Assembly: GCA_013375385.1 (NCBI GenBank)
Contig: JABXJY010000004.1
Location: 1-30,120, forward strand
Source of the DNA: Desulfobacterales bacterium
GTDB lineage: Bacteria; Desulfobacterota; DSM-4660; Desulfatiglandales; B25-G16
Direction: 5' to 3'
DNA: 30,120 bases
This document shows, piece by piece, positions 7,051-15,203 of this stretch. The notes beneath the pieces are model-generated. The model did not search any database, was not told the origin of the DNA, and saw only the letters and a program-made list of their open reading frames with translations. The position numbers and the translations under genes were made by a program. The number at the start of each line of letters is the position of its first letter. The first letter of the stretch is position 1.

Positions 7051-8991
7051 TTGAAAAAGATAGAACGGTTAGACGAACACACCCTATCCAGTCTTACCAA
7101 CTATACACTGCCACAGCTTTTAGCTAAACAGGCCCATGAATTGGGTTCACAAAGCACTGCTATCCGGGAAAAGAACTTTGGCATATGGCAGACCTATAAT
7201 TGGAATGACTATTTACAGTATGCAAAAAAGGTGGCCTTAGGTTTGGCAACCCTTGGGCTCAAGAGAGGTGAAAATATTGGTATCATCACCAATAATCACC
7301 CTGAATGGCTCTTTACCGAACTAGGGGCACATGCCCTCGGGGCGATCACGCTGAATTTATTTACCTCCGCGGTAGCCAAAGAACTCGCCTTTGGTCTCAG
7401 TAGGGTACAGGCAACCCTTGTGATCGCAGAGGATCAAGAACAGGTGGACAAGCTCCTGGAGGTCAGAGAAGAACTTCCCTTTGTGAGGAAGGTCATCTAT
7501 ATTGACCCAACTGGTATGAGGACTTACAACAATGATCCATGGCTTATGAGCTTTAAGGACCTCTTGGAGCTTGGCGCTGATTTAGATAGAAGAGAGCCAA
7601 ATCTATTTGCCGATGAGGTAAGCAAGGGAAAACCGGATGAGGTAGCCCTCATGATCATGACATCAGGGACTACTGGCCTTCCAAAGCTTGCTATGATCAC
7701 CCATGAGAATTTCATCGAGATGGCCAGAAAATGGCTTGAGACTGCCCCAATCGGAATTGGTGATAACTGGATCTCGATTACACCGCCGGCATGGATCGTG
7801 GACCAGATGTGGGGTATGGGAATAACCCTGTCAGGCGGGATGGTCATGAATTTTCCGGAGACGCTAGAGACAGCTGTGGAGGACTTTCGGGAGATAGGGC
7901 CAACCGTTATTGTAACTGCCTCAAGGTTCTGGGAAGAACTTGCCTCAAAGATCAGGGTAAAGATCAGTGATTCCGGCTTCATCAAGCGCTTTCTATTCAG
8001 GATCTGCATGAGGATTGGAGGTATAGTTGTTGATAGGGAGTCCCAAAAAAAGGAAGTTCCCCCATACTTGAAATCTCTCTACTGGATGGCATCCCATATT
8101 ATGTTCAGGCCTCTCATGGACAGGGTGGGATGTCTGCAATTCAGGGGCGCCTATACAGGGGGACATCCCATAAGCCCTGATGTCATACGGTTCTTCAGGG
8201 CTAATGGTTTGAATCTAAAGCAATGTTACGGACTTACTGAAGCAGGTGGCATATTTCAGGTTCAGCCAGATGACGAGGTGAAGTTAGAGACCGTAGGTGT
8301 ACCGTTGCCGAGGACAGAGGTAAAGATTGGCGAGGATCAGGAGGTCCTTGTTTTCAGCAAATCAAACTTTCCCGGTTATTATCGGGACGAAGATGAAACA
8401 GCGAAGGTCCTCCGCGACGGCTGGCTCCATACAGGGGATGCTGGATATATAGATGAAGACGGGCACCTTCTCATCATAGGGAGGAAGGAAGAGATAATGA
8501 GGACGAGGGATGGTGAGGCCTTTTCTCCTGACTTCATTGAGACACGGCTAAAATTCAGCCCTTACATCAAGGAGACCGTAATCTTTGGCGAGGGACAACC
8601 GTATATCACTGCCTTCATAAATATTGATTTCGGAAATGTCGGCAGCTGGGCAGAAGAAAGAAAGATACCATATACTACCTATACGGACCTTTCCCAGCAA
8701 CCGCAGGTAGAAAACCTTATTTCTGGTGAGGTGCAACAGGTCAATACTCAATTGCCCGATCCAATGAAGATGAGAAAGATTATTCTCCTGTACAAGTTGC
8801 TTGACGCCGATGACGAAGAACTCACAAGGACTGGCAAGGTGCGTCGAAAATTTGTCTTTCAACAGTACAAAAACCTGATCGATGCCATGTATTCAGATAA
8901 AAGGGAATTGGCGGTGACTGGCCAGGTAAAGTATCGAGATGGGCACGTTGGTACTATTGAAACCACGGTTAAGATACTATCTATCGAATAG
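7051..8991 (+). CDS. Long-chain-type AMP-forming acyl-CoA synthetase in transporter operon
   Basis: A ligase of about 646 aa related to long-chain fatty acyl-CoA synthetases and unlike the 524-aa ligase at 3005. Seen: TSGTTGLPKLAMITHENF near residue 203, PAWIVDQMWGMG, YGLTEAGG near 392, LHTGDAGYIDEDGHLLIIGRKEE near 459, and GKVRRKFV near the end. The frame is open to a TTG at 6982, but the first 23 codons are repeat DNA. The TTG at 7051 (AAAAGGG upstream) starts family-like sequence, with TLPQLLAKQAHELGSQSTAIREKNFGIWQTYNW following. It sits between the LivG and LivH genes, so it is probably made together with the importer and activates the imported acid. The substrate is unknown. Confidence 0.88.
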   Translation: MKKIERLDEHTLSSLTNYTLPQLLAKQAHELGSQSTAIREKNFGIWQTYNWNDYLQYAKKVALGLATLGLKRGENIGIITNNHPEWLFTELGAHALGAITLNLFTSAVAKELAFGLSRVQATLVIAEDQEQVDKLLEVREELPFVRKVIYIDPTGMRTYNNDPWLMSFKDLLELGADLDRREPNLFADEVSKGKPDEVALMIMTSGTTGLPKLAMITHENFIEMARKWLETAPIGIGDNWISITPPAWIVDQMWGMGITLSGGMVMNFPETLETAVEDFREIGPTVIVTASRFWEELASKIRVKISDSGFIKRFLFRICMRIGGIVVDRESQKKEVPPYLKSLYWMASHIMFRPLMDRVGCLQFRGAYTGGHPISPDVIRFFRANGLNLKQCYGLTEAGGIFQVQPDDEVKLETVGVPLPRTEVKIGEDQEVLVFSKSNFPGYYRDEDETAKVLRDGWLHTGDAGYIDEDGHLLIIGRKEEIMRTRDGEAFSPDFIETRLKFSPYIKETVIFGEGQPYITAFINIDFGNVGSWAEERKIPYTTYTDLSQQPQVENLISGEVQQVNTQLPDPMKMRKIILLYKLLDADDEELTRTGKVRRKFVFQQYKNLIDAMYSDKRELAVTGQVKYRDGHVGTIETTVKILSIE

Positions 8992-9032
8992 GGAGTATCT
9001 GTTCAAAATCTCACAGAATTTTGAAAAGACAG

Positions 9033-9152
9033 TGAAAAATGAAAAATGCAGAGTATAGAAGTCAAAATTCAACAGATCACAATAAGGAGAGGTCAAGAGC
9101 CGGAGATGTTCCTCATTTCGCATTTTTCAATTTGCATTCCGCATTCTGCAAT
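9033..9152. repeat. Heptad repeat pair upstream of livH
   Basis: Left arm: tgaaaaa, tgaaaaa, tgcagag, tatagaa (about 9033-9062). Right arm: tcgcatt, tttcaat, ttgcatt, ccgcatt, ctgcaat (about 9118-9152). The arms are related in reverse complement (tgaaaaatgc against gcatttttca). The right arm ends just before AAGGAG, the livH ribosome site. Confidence 0.7.
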
Positions 9153-9166
9153 AAGGAGCCCTTTTC

Positions 9167-10045
9167 ATGGAATTTTTCTTTCAAATAGTGATAACTGGCC
9201 TATCGCTCGGTTTTCTCTACGCCCTTGCCGCTCTTGGGTTTGTCATGATTTTTAAGTCCAGCAGTGTGCTCAATTTTGCCCATGGTGGATTAATGGCCAT
9301 TGGTGCCTTTCTCTTCCTTGTACTTTCAGCCTGGGCAAGGCTCCCTATCTGGTTAGCCTTTTTGTTGACCCTGATAGGCTCCTTTTCCCTCGGATTTATC
9401 ATTGAGCGCTTTTTCTTGCGGCCCCTGATCGGTGAGGCACTCATTGAGGTCATCATGCTGACTCTTGGACTGTTCTACATGATCAAGGGGTTACTGTTGT
9501 TTATCTTCGGGGGAGATCTATACAGCTACCCTGATTTTCTGCCCCCGGTCCTCACTTTTCACTGGGGAGGCATTGAAGTTACGGGGGTATATGTGGCTAC
9601 CTTTATAATAGGCCTGATCTTTCTAGGACTCTTCGGATTTTTCTTCAAGTATTCCTCCCAGGGTATCTACATGAGATCTGTTGCTGATAACCAGCCCGCT
9701 GCCATGGCCTTAGGGGTTCACGTGAGGAGGGTTTTTGCCCTCTCATGGGCCATTGCCGCCTTGGTTGCCGCTATGAGCGGAATTGTTCTTGGCATTATCA
9801 ATGGAATCAATGTGCACGAGGTCAGCGATATAGGCCTCAAGGTCTTTCCGGTGGTCATCCTTGGAGGGCTTGATAGTATCGGCGGTGCCGTCCTCGGCGG
9901 GATTATTATCGGCCTGCTTGAAACCTTTACCGGCGGATATATCTCTACCGGCCTCAGAGAGGTCATTCCCTATATTGCACTCATCATTATTTTGCTGATC
10001 AAACCTTATGGGCTCTTTGGCCTGGTAGAAATCGAGAGGGTGTAG
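9167..10045 (+). CDS. livH: ABC transporter permease, LivH type
   Basis: A 292-aa inner-membrane permease with about eight hydrophobic segments, one half of the translocation channel. The opening FFQIVITGLSLGFLYALAALGFVMIFKSSSVLNFAHG is diagnostic of LivH, as is the loop GIYMRSVADNQPAAMALGVHVRRVFALSWAIAA, which contacts the ATPase. The end, FPVVILGGLDSIGGAVLGGIIIGLLE, is also typical. Length is normal. AAGGAG precedes the ATG at 9167. The gene is separated from the ligase upstream by about 175 bases occupied by a heptad repeat pair, and it is followed by LivM and LivF genes. Confidence 0.93.
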   Translation: MEFFFQIVITGLSLGFLYALAALGFVMIFKSSSVLNFAHGGLMAIGAFLFLVLSAWARLPIWLAFLLTLIGSFSLGFIIERFFLRPLIGEALIEVIMLTLGLFYMIKGLLLFIFGGDLYSYPDFLPPVLTFHWGGIEVTGVYVATFIIGLIFLGLFGFFFKYSSQGIYMRSVADNQPAAMALGVHVRRVFALSWAIAALVAAMSGIVLGIINGINVHEVSDIGLKVFPVVILGGLDSIGGAVLGGIIIGLLETFTGGYISTGLREVIPYIALIIILLIKPYGLFGLVEIERV

Positions 10046-10046
10046 T

Positions 10047-10126
10047 AATTGAAAATTGACAATCGAGAATTGATCTATCGGTGTTGCGAAAAATTGTCAA
10101 TTGTCAATCGAAAATGGTCAATTGAA
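10047..10126. repeat. Heptad repeat pair between livH and livM
   Basis: attgaaa, attgaca, atcgaga, attgatc on the left and aattgtc, aattgtc, aatcgaa on the right, each with a 7-base period and opposite sense. The arms flank about 15 bases. It is the same family as the element at 6967 and fills nearly the whole gap between the two permease genes. Confidence 0.7.
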
Positions 10127-10138
10127 AGGGTTTGAGAG

Positions 10139-11209
10139 ATGCGAAGGCTGCGTTTTCATCCCTGTGGAAATTTTAATGAAACCTATAGGGAGGAGCTTAC
10201 CATATTTGAGACAGACTTTGGAAGGCTCTCCTTACTGGTTGGGCTCATTCTTCTCTTTGTCGTTGTCCCCTTCATCAGTAATGCCTATATTCTCTATATT
10301 GTAAACACTATCGGCATCTTTGCCATCGCCGCCATTGGACTGAACCTCCTGATTGGATATACCGGCCAGATTAGCCTTGGTCATGGAGCCTTCTTTGGTG
10401 TAGGGGCATATTCTGCTGCAATTCTGTCAACAAAAGCAGGTTTTCCCTTCCTGATCGCCGTTCCTCTTGCTGGCCTGATCACGGCCCTTGTTGGGATGAT
10501 CTTTGGCACTCCATCGATCAGGCTGAAGCATCTTTATTTGTGCATTGCCACCTTGGCGAGCCAGTTCATTCTTGAGTATATCTTTGTGCAATGGGAAGGT
10601 CTCACCGGAGGTGCAGCGGGTATCAGTATCCCTGCGGCAAACCTCTTTGGGATCGACTTAGGATCTGATAGAAACTTTTTCTTTGTCATATTTTTCTGTT
10701 TCTCACTCATGACCTGGATGGCCGTGAATCTCACCAGGACACGATACGGCAGGGCATTCATAGCCATCAGGGATAACGACCAGGCCGCTGAAGGAATGGG
10801 AATTCCCATCTTTATCTATAAGCTACTGGCGTTTGGCATAAGCTCCTTTTACGCAGGGTTTGCAGGGGCGCTCTTTGCTTACTATATGATAAGCATCACC
10901 CCGGAACCCTTTGGTATATGGCTATCCATAGAGTATATTGCAATGATCATCATCGGGGGTCTGGGCAGCATTCCTGGGTCTGTGTTTGGCACTGTTTTCA
11001 TTGTTGTCTTGAGTGAAGTCTTGAGTAATGTTACCCAATATCTCATGAACATCAGCCCATCCATAGGAGGTGCCATCACAATCGCACCCCTCAGGGAGTT
11101 CGTATATGGATTGGCTATTGTCCTGTTTATCATCTTTGAGCCAAAGGGTCTGGCGGAGGTATGGAGGATCGGCCGCTCCAGCTTTAGGCTTTGGCCATTT
11201 TCATATTAG
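10139..11209 (+). CDS. livM: ABC transporter permease, LivM type
   Basis: A 356-aa inner-membrane permease pairing with LivH. A 40-residue hydrophilic lead (CGNFNETYREELTIFETDF) precedes the first membrane segment; similar leads occur in deltaproteobacterial LivM proteins. Family blocks follow: ALGLNLLIGYTGQISLGHGAFFGVGAY (here IGLNLLIGYTGQISLG), GAAGISIPAANLFGI, the ATPase-contact loop TRYGRAFIAIRDNDQAAEGMGIPIFIYKLLAF, and IIIGGLGSIPGSVFG. The ATG at 10139 follows AAAGGG at acceptable spacing. Only 18 bases separate its stop from the ATPase ATG at 11228. Confidence 0.92.
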   Translation: MRRLRFHPCGNFNETYREELTIFETDFGRLSLLVGLILLFVVVPFISNAYILYIVNTIGIFAIAAIGLNLLIGYTGQISLGHGAFFGVGAYSAAILSTKAGFPFLIAVPLAGLITALVGMIFGTPSIRLKHLYLCIATLASQFILEYIFVQWEGLTGGAAGISIPAANLFGIDLGSDRNFFFVIFFCFSLMTWMAVNLTRTRYGRAFIAIRDNDQAAEGMGIPIFIYKLLAFGISSFYAGFAGALFAYYMISITPEPFGIWLSIEYIAMIIIGGLGSIPGSVFGTVFIVVLSEVLSNVTQYLMNISPSIGGAITIAPLREFVYGLAIVLFIIFEPKGLAEVWRIGRSSFRLWPFSY

Positions 11210-11227
11210 AGTAGGGTGCATCACGTT

Positions 11228-12031
11228 ATGGAAAATAATCTCTTATTACAAATCAACAATATCAGCGTTGTATATTCAGATGTAATCCAGATCCTTAAGG
11301 CTGTCTCGATGGACGTTAGAAAGAGTCAGATTGTCTCTTTACTCGGGAGCAATGGTGCTGGTAAGACTACGACCTTAAAGGCGATCTCAGGGCTCTTGAA
11401 GCCAGAGAATGGCAAGGTTACTGAGGGCACGATAGATTATGGGGGCCATAATGTTCAGAATTCAGCACCAGAGACAATCACGAGGCTGGGCATTATTCAG
11501 GTCATGGAAGGAAGGCAGGCATTCAAATACCTTACTGTCGAGGAAAATCTCAGGGTAGGTACTGCTACCAGGTGGGGTAAGCCCTATAAGAAAGACCTGG
11601 AGATGGTTTACCATTATTTCGCTCCTCTCGTTGCCAGAAAAAGCAGCCTTGCAGGATACTGCAGTGGGGGGGAGCTGCAAATGCTGGTAATCGGGAGGGC
11701 ATTAATGGCACAGCCACGTCTTCTGCTATTAGATGAGCCTTCCCTGGGCCTGGCGCCCCTGCTTGTAAAGGAGATCTTTGAGATAATCAAAAGGATAAAC
11801 GAAGAGCAAGGTACAACCCTGATGCTGGTGGAACAAAATGCCAATATGGCCCTGCAAATAGCCCACTTTGGATACGTGATGGAAAATGGAAAAATTGTAC
11901 TCGAAGGTGACGCAAAGGATCTGAGAGAAAATCCTGATGTCAAGGAATTCTACCTGGGTGTTGCGGCATCAGGCACCATCAAATCATACAAAGATGTTAA
12001 AGCCTACAAGCGTAGGAAAAGATGGCTCTAG
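11228..12031 (+). CDS. livF: ABC transporter ATP-binding protein, LivF type
   Basis: Second ATPase of the importer, 267 aa. Walker A GSNGAGKTTTLKAISG is near residue 40, the LivF block VMEGRQAFKYLTVEENLRVG follows, then signature YCSGGELQMLVIGRALM near 144, Walker B LLLLDEPSLGLAP, and LVEQNANMALQIA. A GTG at 11216 would add four residues (MHHV), but AGGG abuts it and is better spaced for the ATG at 11228. The C-terminus runs past the usual LivF end with SYKDVKAYKRRKRWL, a basic tail I associate with Liv-type importers clustered with CoA ligases in anaerobic aromatic degraders. It is the last gene of the operon, and a repeat array follows. Confidence 0.92.
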   Translation: MENNLLLQINNISVVYSDVIQILKAVSMDVRKSQIVSLLGSNGAGKTTTLKAISGLLKPENGKVTEGTIDYGGHNVQNSAPETITRLGIIQVMEGRQAFKYLTVEENLRVGTATRWGKPYKKDLEMVYHYFAPLVARKSSLAGYCSGGELQMLVIGRALMAQPRLLLLDEPSLGLAPLLVKEIFEIIKRINEEQGTTLMLVEQNANMALQIAHFGYVMENGKIVLEGDAKDLRENPDVKEFYLGVAASGTIKSYKDVKAYKRRKRWL

Positions 12032-12091
12032 CAATTTTCAATCTTCCATCGACAATAGACAATCTTTTCCCTTGTCAATTTTCAATTGACA
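12032..12091. repeat. Heptad repeat array after livF
   Basis: caatttt, caatctt, ccatcga, caataga, caatctt run in 7-base steps directly after the livF stop. They are followed by a perfect 8-bp hairpin with a 3-base loop (TGTCAATT/AATTGACA, 12073-12091). There is no T-run after the hairpin, so a standard terminator is not supported, though it may still affect livF mRNA. Confidence 0.7.
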
Positions 12092-12191
12092 GCGGTTACC
12101 CGCCCTCCACATAGCTATCCTGGTTATTTGTCTTGATTTCTTGCCCCCTGGTCGGTATCTGTAATCTTTAATAGGGAATGGACTTTTTTCC

Positions 12192-12220
12192 TTGATAGGA
12201 GTACAAAAAAAGGATAAATA
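12192..12220 (+). promoter_or_regulatory. Candidate promoter of the rpsB operon
   Basis: TTGATA, a 17-base spacer containing a run of seven A, then TAAATA. The -35 is strong and the -10 weak. A second candidate lies at 12133-12161 (TTGATT, 17 bases, TATCTG). The leader to the rpsB ATG would be about 90 bases and ends in the strong ribosome site AAGGAGG. No known S2 leader structure could be assigned. Confidence 0.35.
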
Positions 12221-12317
12221 AAACAGACACTTTAGGATAACTCTGCTCACTAAATAGAAATGGGTCTTATTCTCTGTCCGGCCTGAGGAAAACTGAACGA
12301 GAAGGAGGATTGTTTTT

Positions 12318-13190
12318 ATGACCGAGATTAGCATGAAGCTTTTATTGGAGGCGGGGGTTCATTTTGGGCATCAGACCAGAAAATGGAACCCAAAAATGAA
12401 ACCCTACATCTTTGGGGCCAGAAACGGAATCTATATTATTGATCTGCAGAATACAGCTGAATTATTGAAAGAAGCCTATAGCTTTATTGTGCGAACAGTA
12501 TCCGAAGGTGGGGCCGTCCTTTTTGTGGGCACAAAAAAACAGGCCCAAGATTCAATTGTAGAAGAGGCCGAGCGATGCGGTATGTTTCACGTGTGCAATA
12601 GATGGCTCGGCGGTACACTAACCAATTTTCAAACCATAAGGAAAAGCATCAACCGACTTAAAGAGCTCGAAGAGATGAAAAGAGATGGAAGTTTTGGCCG
12701 CTATACAAAAAAAGAGGCAATGAGGATGGAAAAAGAGTTGGTAAAGTTAGAAAGAAGTCTGGGCGGCATTAAAGATATGGACGAACTTCCCTCTGCACTC
12801 TTTATTGTAGATACAAAGAAGGAAAGAATTGCCGTAAATGAAGGGAAAAAATTGGGAATCCCTATGGTTGCCGTTGTAGATTCAAACGGGGATCCCGAAG
12901 ATATTGATTACGTTATCCCAGGAAACGATGATGCTATAAGGTCCATCAGGCTTTTGACCTCCATTATCGCTGATGCCTGTACCGAAGGACATAAGGAGAG
13001 GGAGGAAAAACTGAGGGCGGAAGAAGAGCTTGAGATAAAGAAAGAAGCCGAATTACAGGAAATCGCCGAAGAGCTCAAACCAACCGAAGAGAAAAAGGAA
13101 GGACCTGAAGTCATAGTAGTAACTAAAAAACCTAAAGCTATCAAATCCGCTGAGGTTGAAGTCCAGGAGGACATCCAGCCTGAAGAGTAA
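12318..13190 (+). CDS. rpsB: 30S ribosomal protein S2
   Basis: S2 of the small ribosomal subunit, 290 aa. The start MTEISMKLLLEAGVHFGHQTRKWNPKMKPYIFGARNGIYIIDLQ and the blocks FVGTKKQAQDSI, RWLGGTLTNFQTI and PSALFIVDTKKERIAVNEGKKLGIPMVAVVDSNGDP are unmistakable. The protein is about 40-50 residues longer than the common form. From about residue 232 it carries a highly charged, Glu/Lys-rich tail ending VQEDIQPEE, which is low-complexity and probably disordered. AAGGAGG lies 9 bases before the ATG. It is first in the rpsB-tsf-pyrH-frr housekeeping order, and the tsf start follows after 15 bases. Confidence 0.97.
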   Translation: MTEISMKLLLEAGVHFGHQTRKWNPKMKPYIFGARNGIYIIDLQNTAELLKEAYSFIVRTVSEGGAVLFVGTKKQAQDSIVEEAERCGMFHVCNRWLGGTLTNFQTIRKSINRLKELEEMKRDGSFGRYTKKEAMRMEKELVKLERSLGGIKDMDELPSALFIVDTKKERIAVNEGKKLGIPMVAVVDSNGDPEDIDYVIPGNDDAIRSIRLLTSIIADACTEGHKEREEKLRAEEELEIKKEAELQEIAEELKPTEEKKEGPEVIVVTKKPKAIKSAEVEVQEDIQPEE

Positions 13191-13205
13191 AAGGGGGAAG
13201 ACACA

Positions 13206-13841
13206 TTGAAAATATCAACTCAATTGGTGAAAGAGCTAAGAGAAAAGACTGGGGTGGGCATAATGGATTGCAAGAATGCCATTCAGGATGCAGGTGGAGA
13301 CATCGACAAGGCTGTTGAGATATTAAGAAAAAAGGGTATAGCAAAAGCCCAAAAAAGAGAAGGCAGGATTGCCTCAGAGGGCCAGATTCAGTCTTATGTA
13401 CACACAGGCGGAAGAATTGGTGTCCTCGTAGAGGTGAACTGTGAAACCGATTTCAGCGCCAAAACAGACGATTTTACAGATTTTACAAAAAATGTGGCTA
13501 TGCACATAGCAGCAACAAACCCGATCGCTCTCTCTCCTGAGAATCTCCCTTCGGAGATAGTGGAAAGGGAGAAAGAGATATACAGGGCTCAAGCCATTCA
13601 GTCAGGTAAAGGAGAGAAGGTTGTGGAGAAGATTGCTGAAGGAAGATTAAAGAAATTCTTCTCCGAGGTCTGCCTCCTAAATCAAGCCTATGTGAAAGAT
13701 CTTAATATGACTGTTCAGGACCTTCTTAACGAACTGAAGGCTAAAACCGGTGAAAATATTGTCATAAGCCGGTTTGTCAGGTTTCAGCTGGGAGAGGCCG
13801 ATGACCGCTGGCAACGGACAACTGAGACTCCCTATCCCTGA
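13206..13841 (+). CDS. tsf: Elongation factor Ts (short form)
   Basis: Nucleotide-exchange factor for EF-Tu, 211 aa. The N-terminal domain KISTQLVKELREKTGVGIMDCKNAIQDAGGDIDKAVEILRKKGI and the core VEVNCETDFSAKTDDF are diagnostic. This is the short, single-core type (about 200 aa) rather than the 280-aa enterobacterial type. It starts at TTG 13206 after GGGGGAAG; no ATG is available before the conserved N-terminus. The family normally ends near the RFVRFQLGE block, but here 13 further residues (ADDRWQRTTETPYP region) are encoded by DNA resembling the window's heptad repeats (caacgga, caactga), so the tail looks like a read-through into a repeat. The pyrH start lies 11 bases after the stop. Confidence 0.95.
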   Translation: MKISTQLVKELREKTGVGIMDCKNAIQDAGGDIDKAVEILRKKGIAKAQKREGRIASEGQIQSYVHTGGRIGVLVEVNCETDFSAKTDDFTDFTKNVAMHIAATNPIALSPENLPSEIVEREKEIYRAQAIQSGKGEKVVEKIAEGRLKKFFSEVCLLNQAYVKDLNMTVQDLLNELKAKTGENIVISRFVRFQLGEADDRWQRTTETPYP

Positions 13842-13852
13842 ACAAAAAAATC

Positions 13853-14638
13853 ATGACAGCCTGTAGTAAAAAACCTGTATTTAACCGCATCCTGCTAAAG
13901 CTAAGTGGCGAATCCCTGATGGGAGATAGAAATAGTGGAATAGATCCCCCGACTCTCAAGGATATCGCCTCTGAGATTCATTCAACTCATAAGCTTGGAA
14001 TACAGATAGCCGTTGTAATAGGGGGTGGTAATATCTTCAGGGGAGCAAAATCCGCTGAATACAGTATTGGGAGAGTAACTGCCGACTATATGGGGATGCT
14101 GGCTACTGTTATCAATGCTCTTGCCTTGAATGAAGCCCTAACCGCAGTCGGCTCAGCGGCAACTGTTATGACAGCTCTTGAAATAGCCAGGCTGGTAGAA
14201 CCATACGGCAGGGAACGAGCACTCAGACATTTAGATAAGGGGAGAATCATAATTTTTGCAGGAGGCACTGGAAACCCTTACTTCACCACAGATACTGCAG
14301 CTACCCTAAGGGCTATAGAAATCAATGCCCAGGCTATCCTTAAGGCCACTCAGGTTGATGGTGTATATGATCGGGATCCAGCCAAAGAGCCAGGCGCCAA
14401 ACTGTTTAGCAGGATCGGTTACGAACAGGTATTAAGAAAGAAGCTCGGGGTAATTGACCTGACCGCCATATCTATGGCCATGGAACAACAAATTCCTATT
14501 GTTGTTTTTAATATAGGCAAAAGGGGCAATATAGAAAAGATTGTCTCTGGGTATAAGGTAGGAACCCTAATAGCAGGAGAGGGCAATGAAAGACGAGATC
14601 CTATCAGAGATGCGCCAAGAAATGGAAAAAACTGCTGA
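13853..14638 (+). CDS. pyrH: UMP kinase
   Basis: Cytoplasmic amino-acid-kinase-fold enzyme that phosphorylates UMP to UDP in pyrimidine synthesis, 261 aa. Seen: RILLKLSGESLMG, VVIGGGNIFRGA, ADYMGMLATVINALAL, IFAGGTGNPYFTTDTAATLRAIEI, and ATQVDGVYDRDPAKEPGAKLF, all strongly conserved. The common form ends soon after the GTLI block at about 240 residues. This one continues with about 20 residues (GNERRDPIRDAPRNGKNC) that overlap the frr gene by 53 bases in another frame. There is no Shine-Dalgarno sequence before the ATG at 13853 (the run is ACAAAAAAATC), so translation may depend on ribosomes finishing tsf 11 bases earlier. Confidence 0.96.
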   Translation: MTACSKKPVFNRILLKLSGESLMGDRNSGIDPPTLKDIASEIHSTHKLGIQIAVVIGGGNIFRGAKSAEYSIGRVTADYMGMLATVINALALNEALTAVGSAATVMTALEIARLVEPYGRERALRHLDKGRIIIFAGGTGNPYFTTDTAATLRAIEINAQAILKATQVDGVYDRDPAKEPGAKLFSRIGYEQVLRKKLGVIDLTAISMAMEQQIPIVVFNIGKRGNIEKIVSGYKVGTLIAGEGNERRDPIRDAPRNGKNC

Positions 14639-15143
14639 GTCCCTCAATCGAGAATTCAAGAAGATGAGAACAGGAAGAGCATCGACATCCATACTTGAGG
14701 GTATAAAAGTTGAATGTTATGGAACCCAGATGCGCCTGAATCAAATAGCCTCTCTTAGCAGCCCAGAAAGCAAGCTCTTAACTATTCAGCCCTGGGATCA
14801 ATCCATCATAGGGAACATTGAGAAAGGCATACTGAAATCCCAACTTGGGCTCACACCTATGAACGATGGAAAATTGATCAGAATCTCAATACCTCCCTTG
14901 ACAGAGGAGAGGAGGAAAGAACTTGCCAAGATGGCCAAAAAAATGGCCGAGGAGAGCAAGGTGAGTATCAGGAACCACCGACGTGATGCAAATGAGATGT
15001 TAAAAGGGTTAAAAAATGAAAGTGAAATATCAGAAGACGAGATGTATACGTACCAAGACAAAGTACAAGAAATTACCGATGAATTCATTAAGAAAATAGA
15101 TGGAATCAGAGAAGAAAAGGAGAATGAGATACTCGAATTTTGA
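14586..15143 (+). CDS. frr: Ribosome recycling factor
   Basis: Splits post-termination ribosomes together with EF-G. It is 185 aa, the standard length. The start MKDEILSEMRQEMEKTAESLNREFKKMRTGRAS, the block SSPESKLLTIQPWDQSIIGNIEKGILKSQLGLTP, and the end VQEITDEFIKKIDGIREEKENEILEF fit throughout. The ATG at 14586 lies inside the 3' end of pyrH, with GGAGAGGG as ribosome site within that gene. This fixes the start and implies translational coupling. It is followed by 60 bases and then uppS. Confidence 0.96.
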   Translation: MKDEILSEMRQEMEKTAESLNREFKKMRTGRASTSILEGIKVECYGTQMRLNQIASLSSPESKLLTIQPWDQSIIGNIEKGILKSQLGLTPMNDGKLIRISIPPLTEERRKELAKMAKKMAEESKVSIRNHRRDANEMLKGLKNESEISEDEMYTYQDKVQEITDEFIKKIDGIREEKENEILEF

Positions 15144-15203
15144 AGCTGGCTGTCCTTAACATAATGTAATTACCCTCTCAAAGTCTTACGCTAAGCTCCT
15201 CAA

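Noticed and set aside
12073..12103. Hairpin after livF considered as a terminator
   Set aside because: The 8-bp stem is perfect but is followed by GCGGTTACCCGC rather than a T-run.
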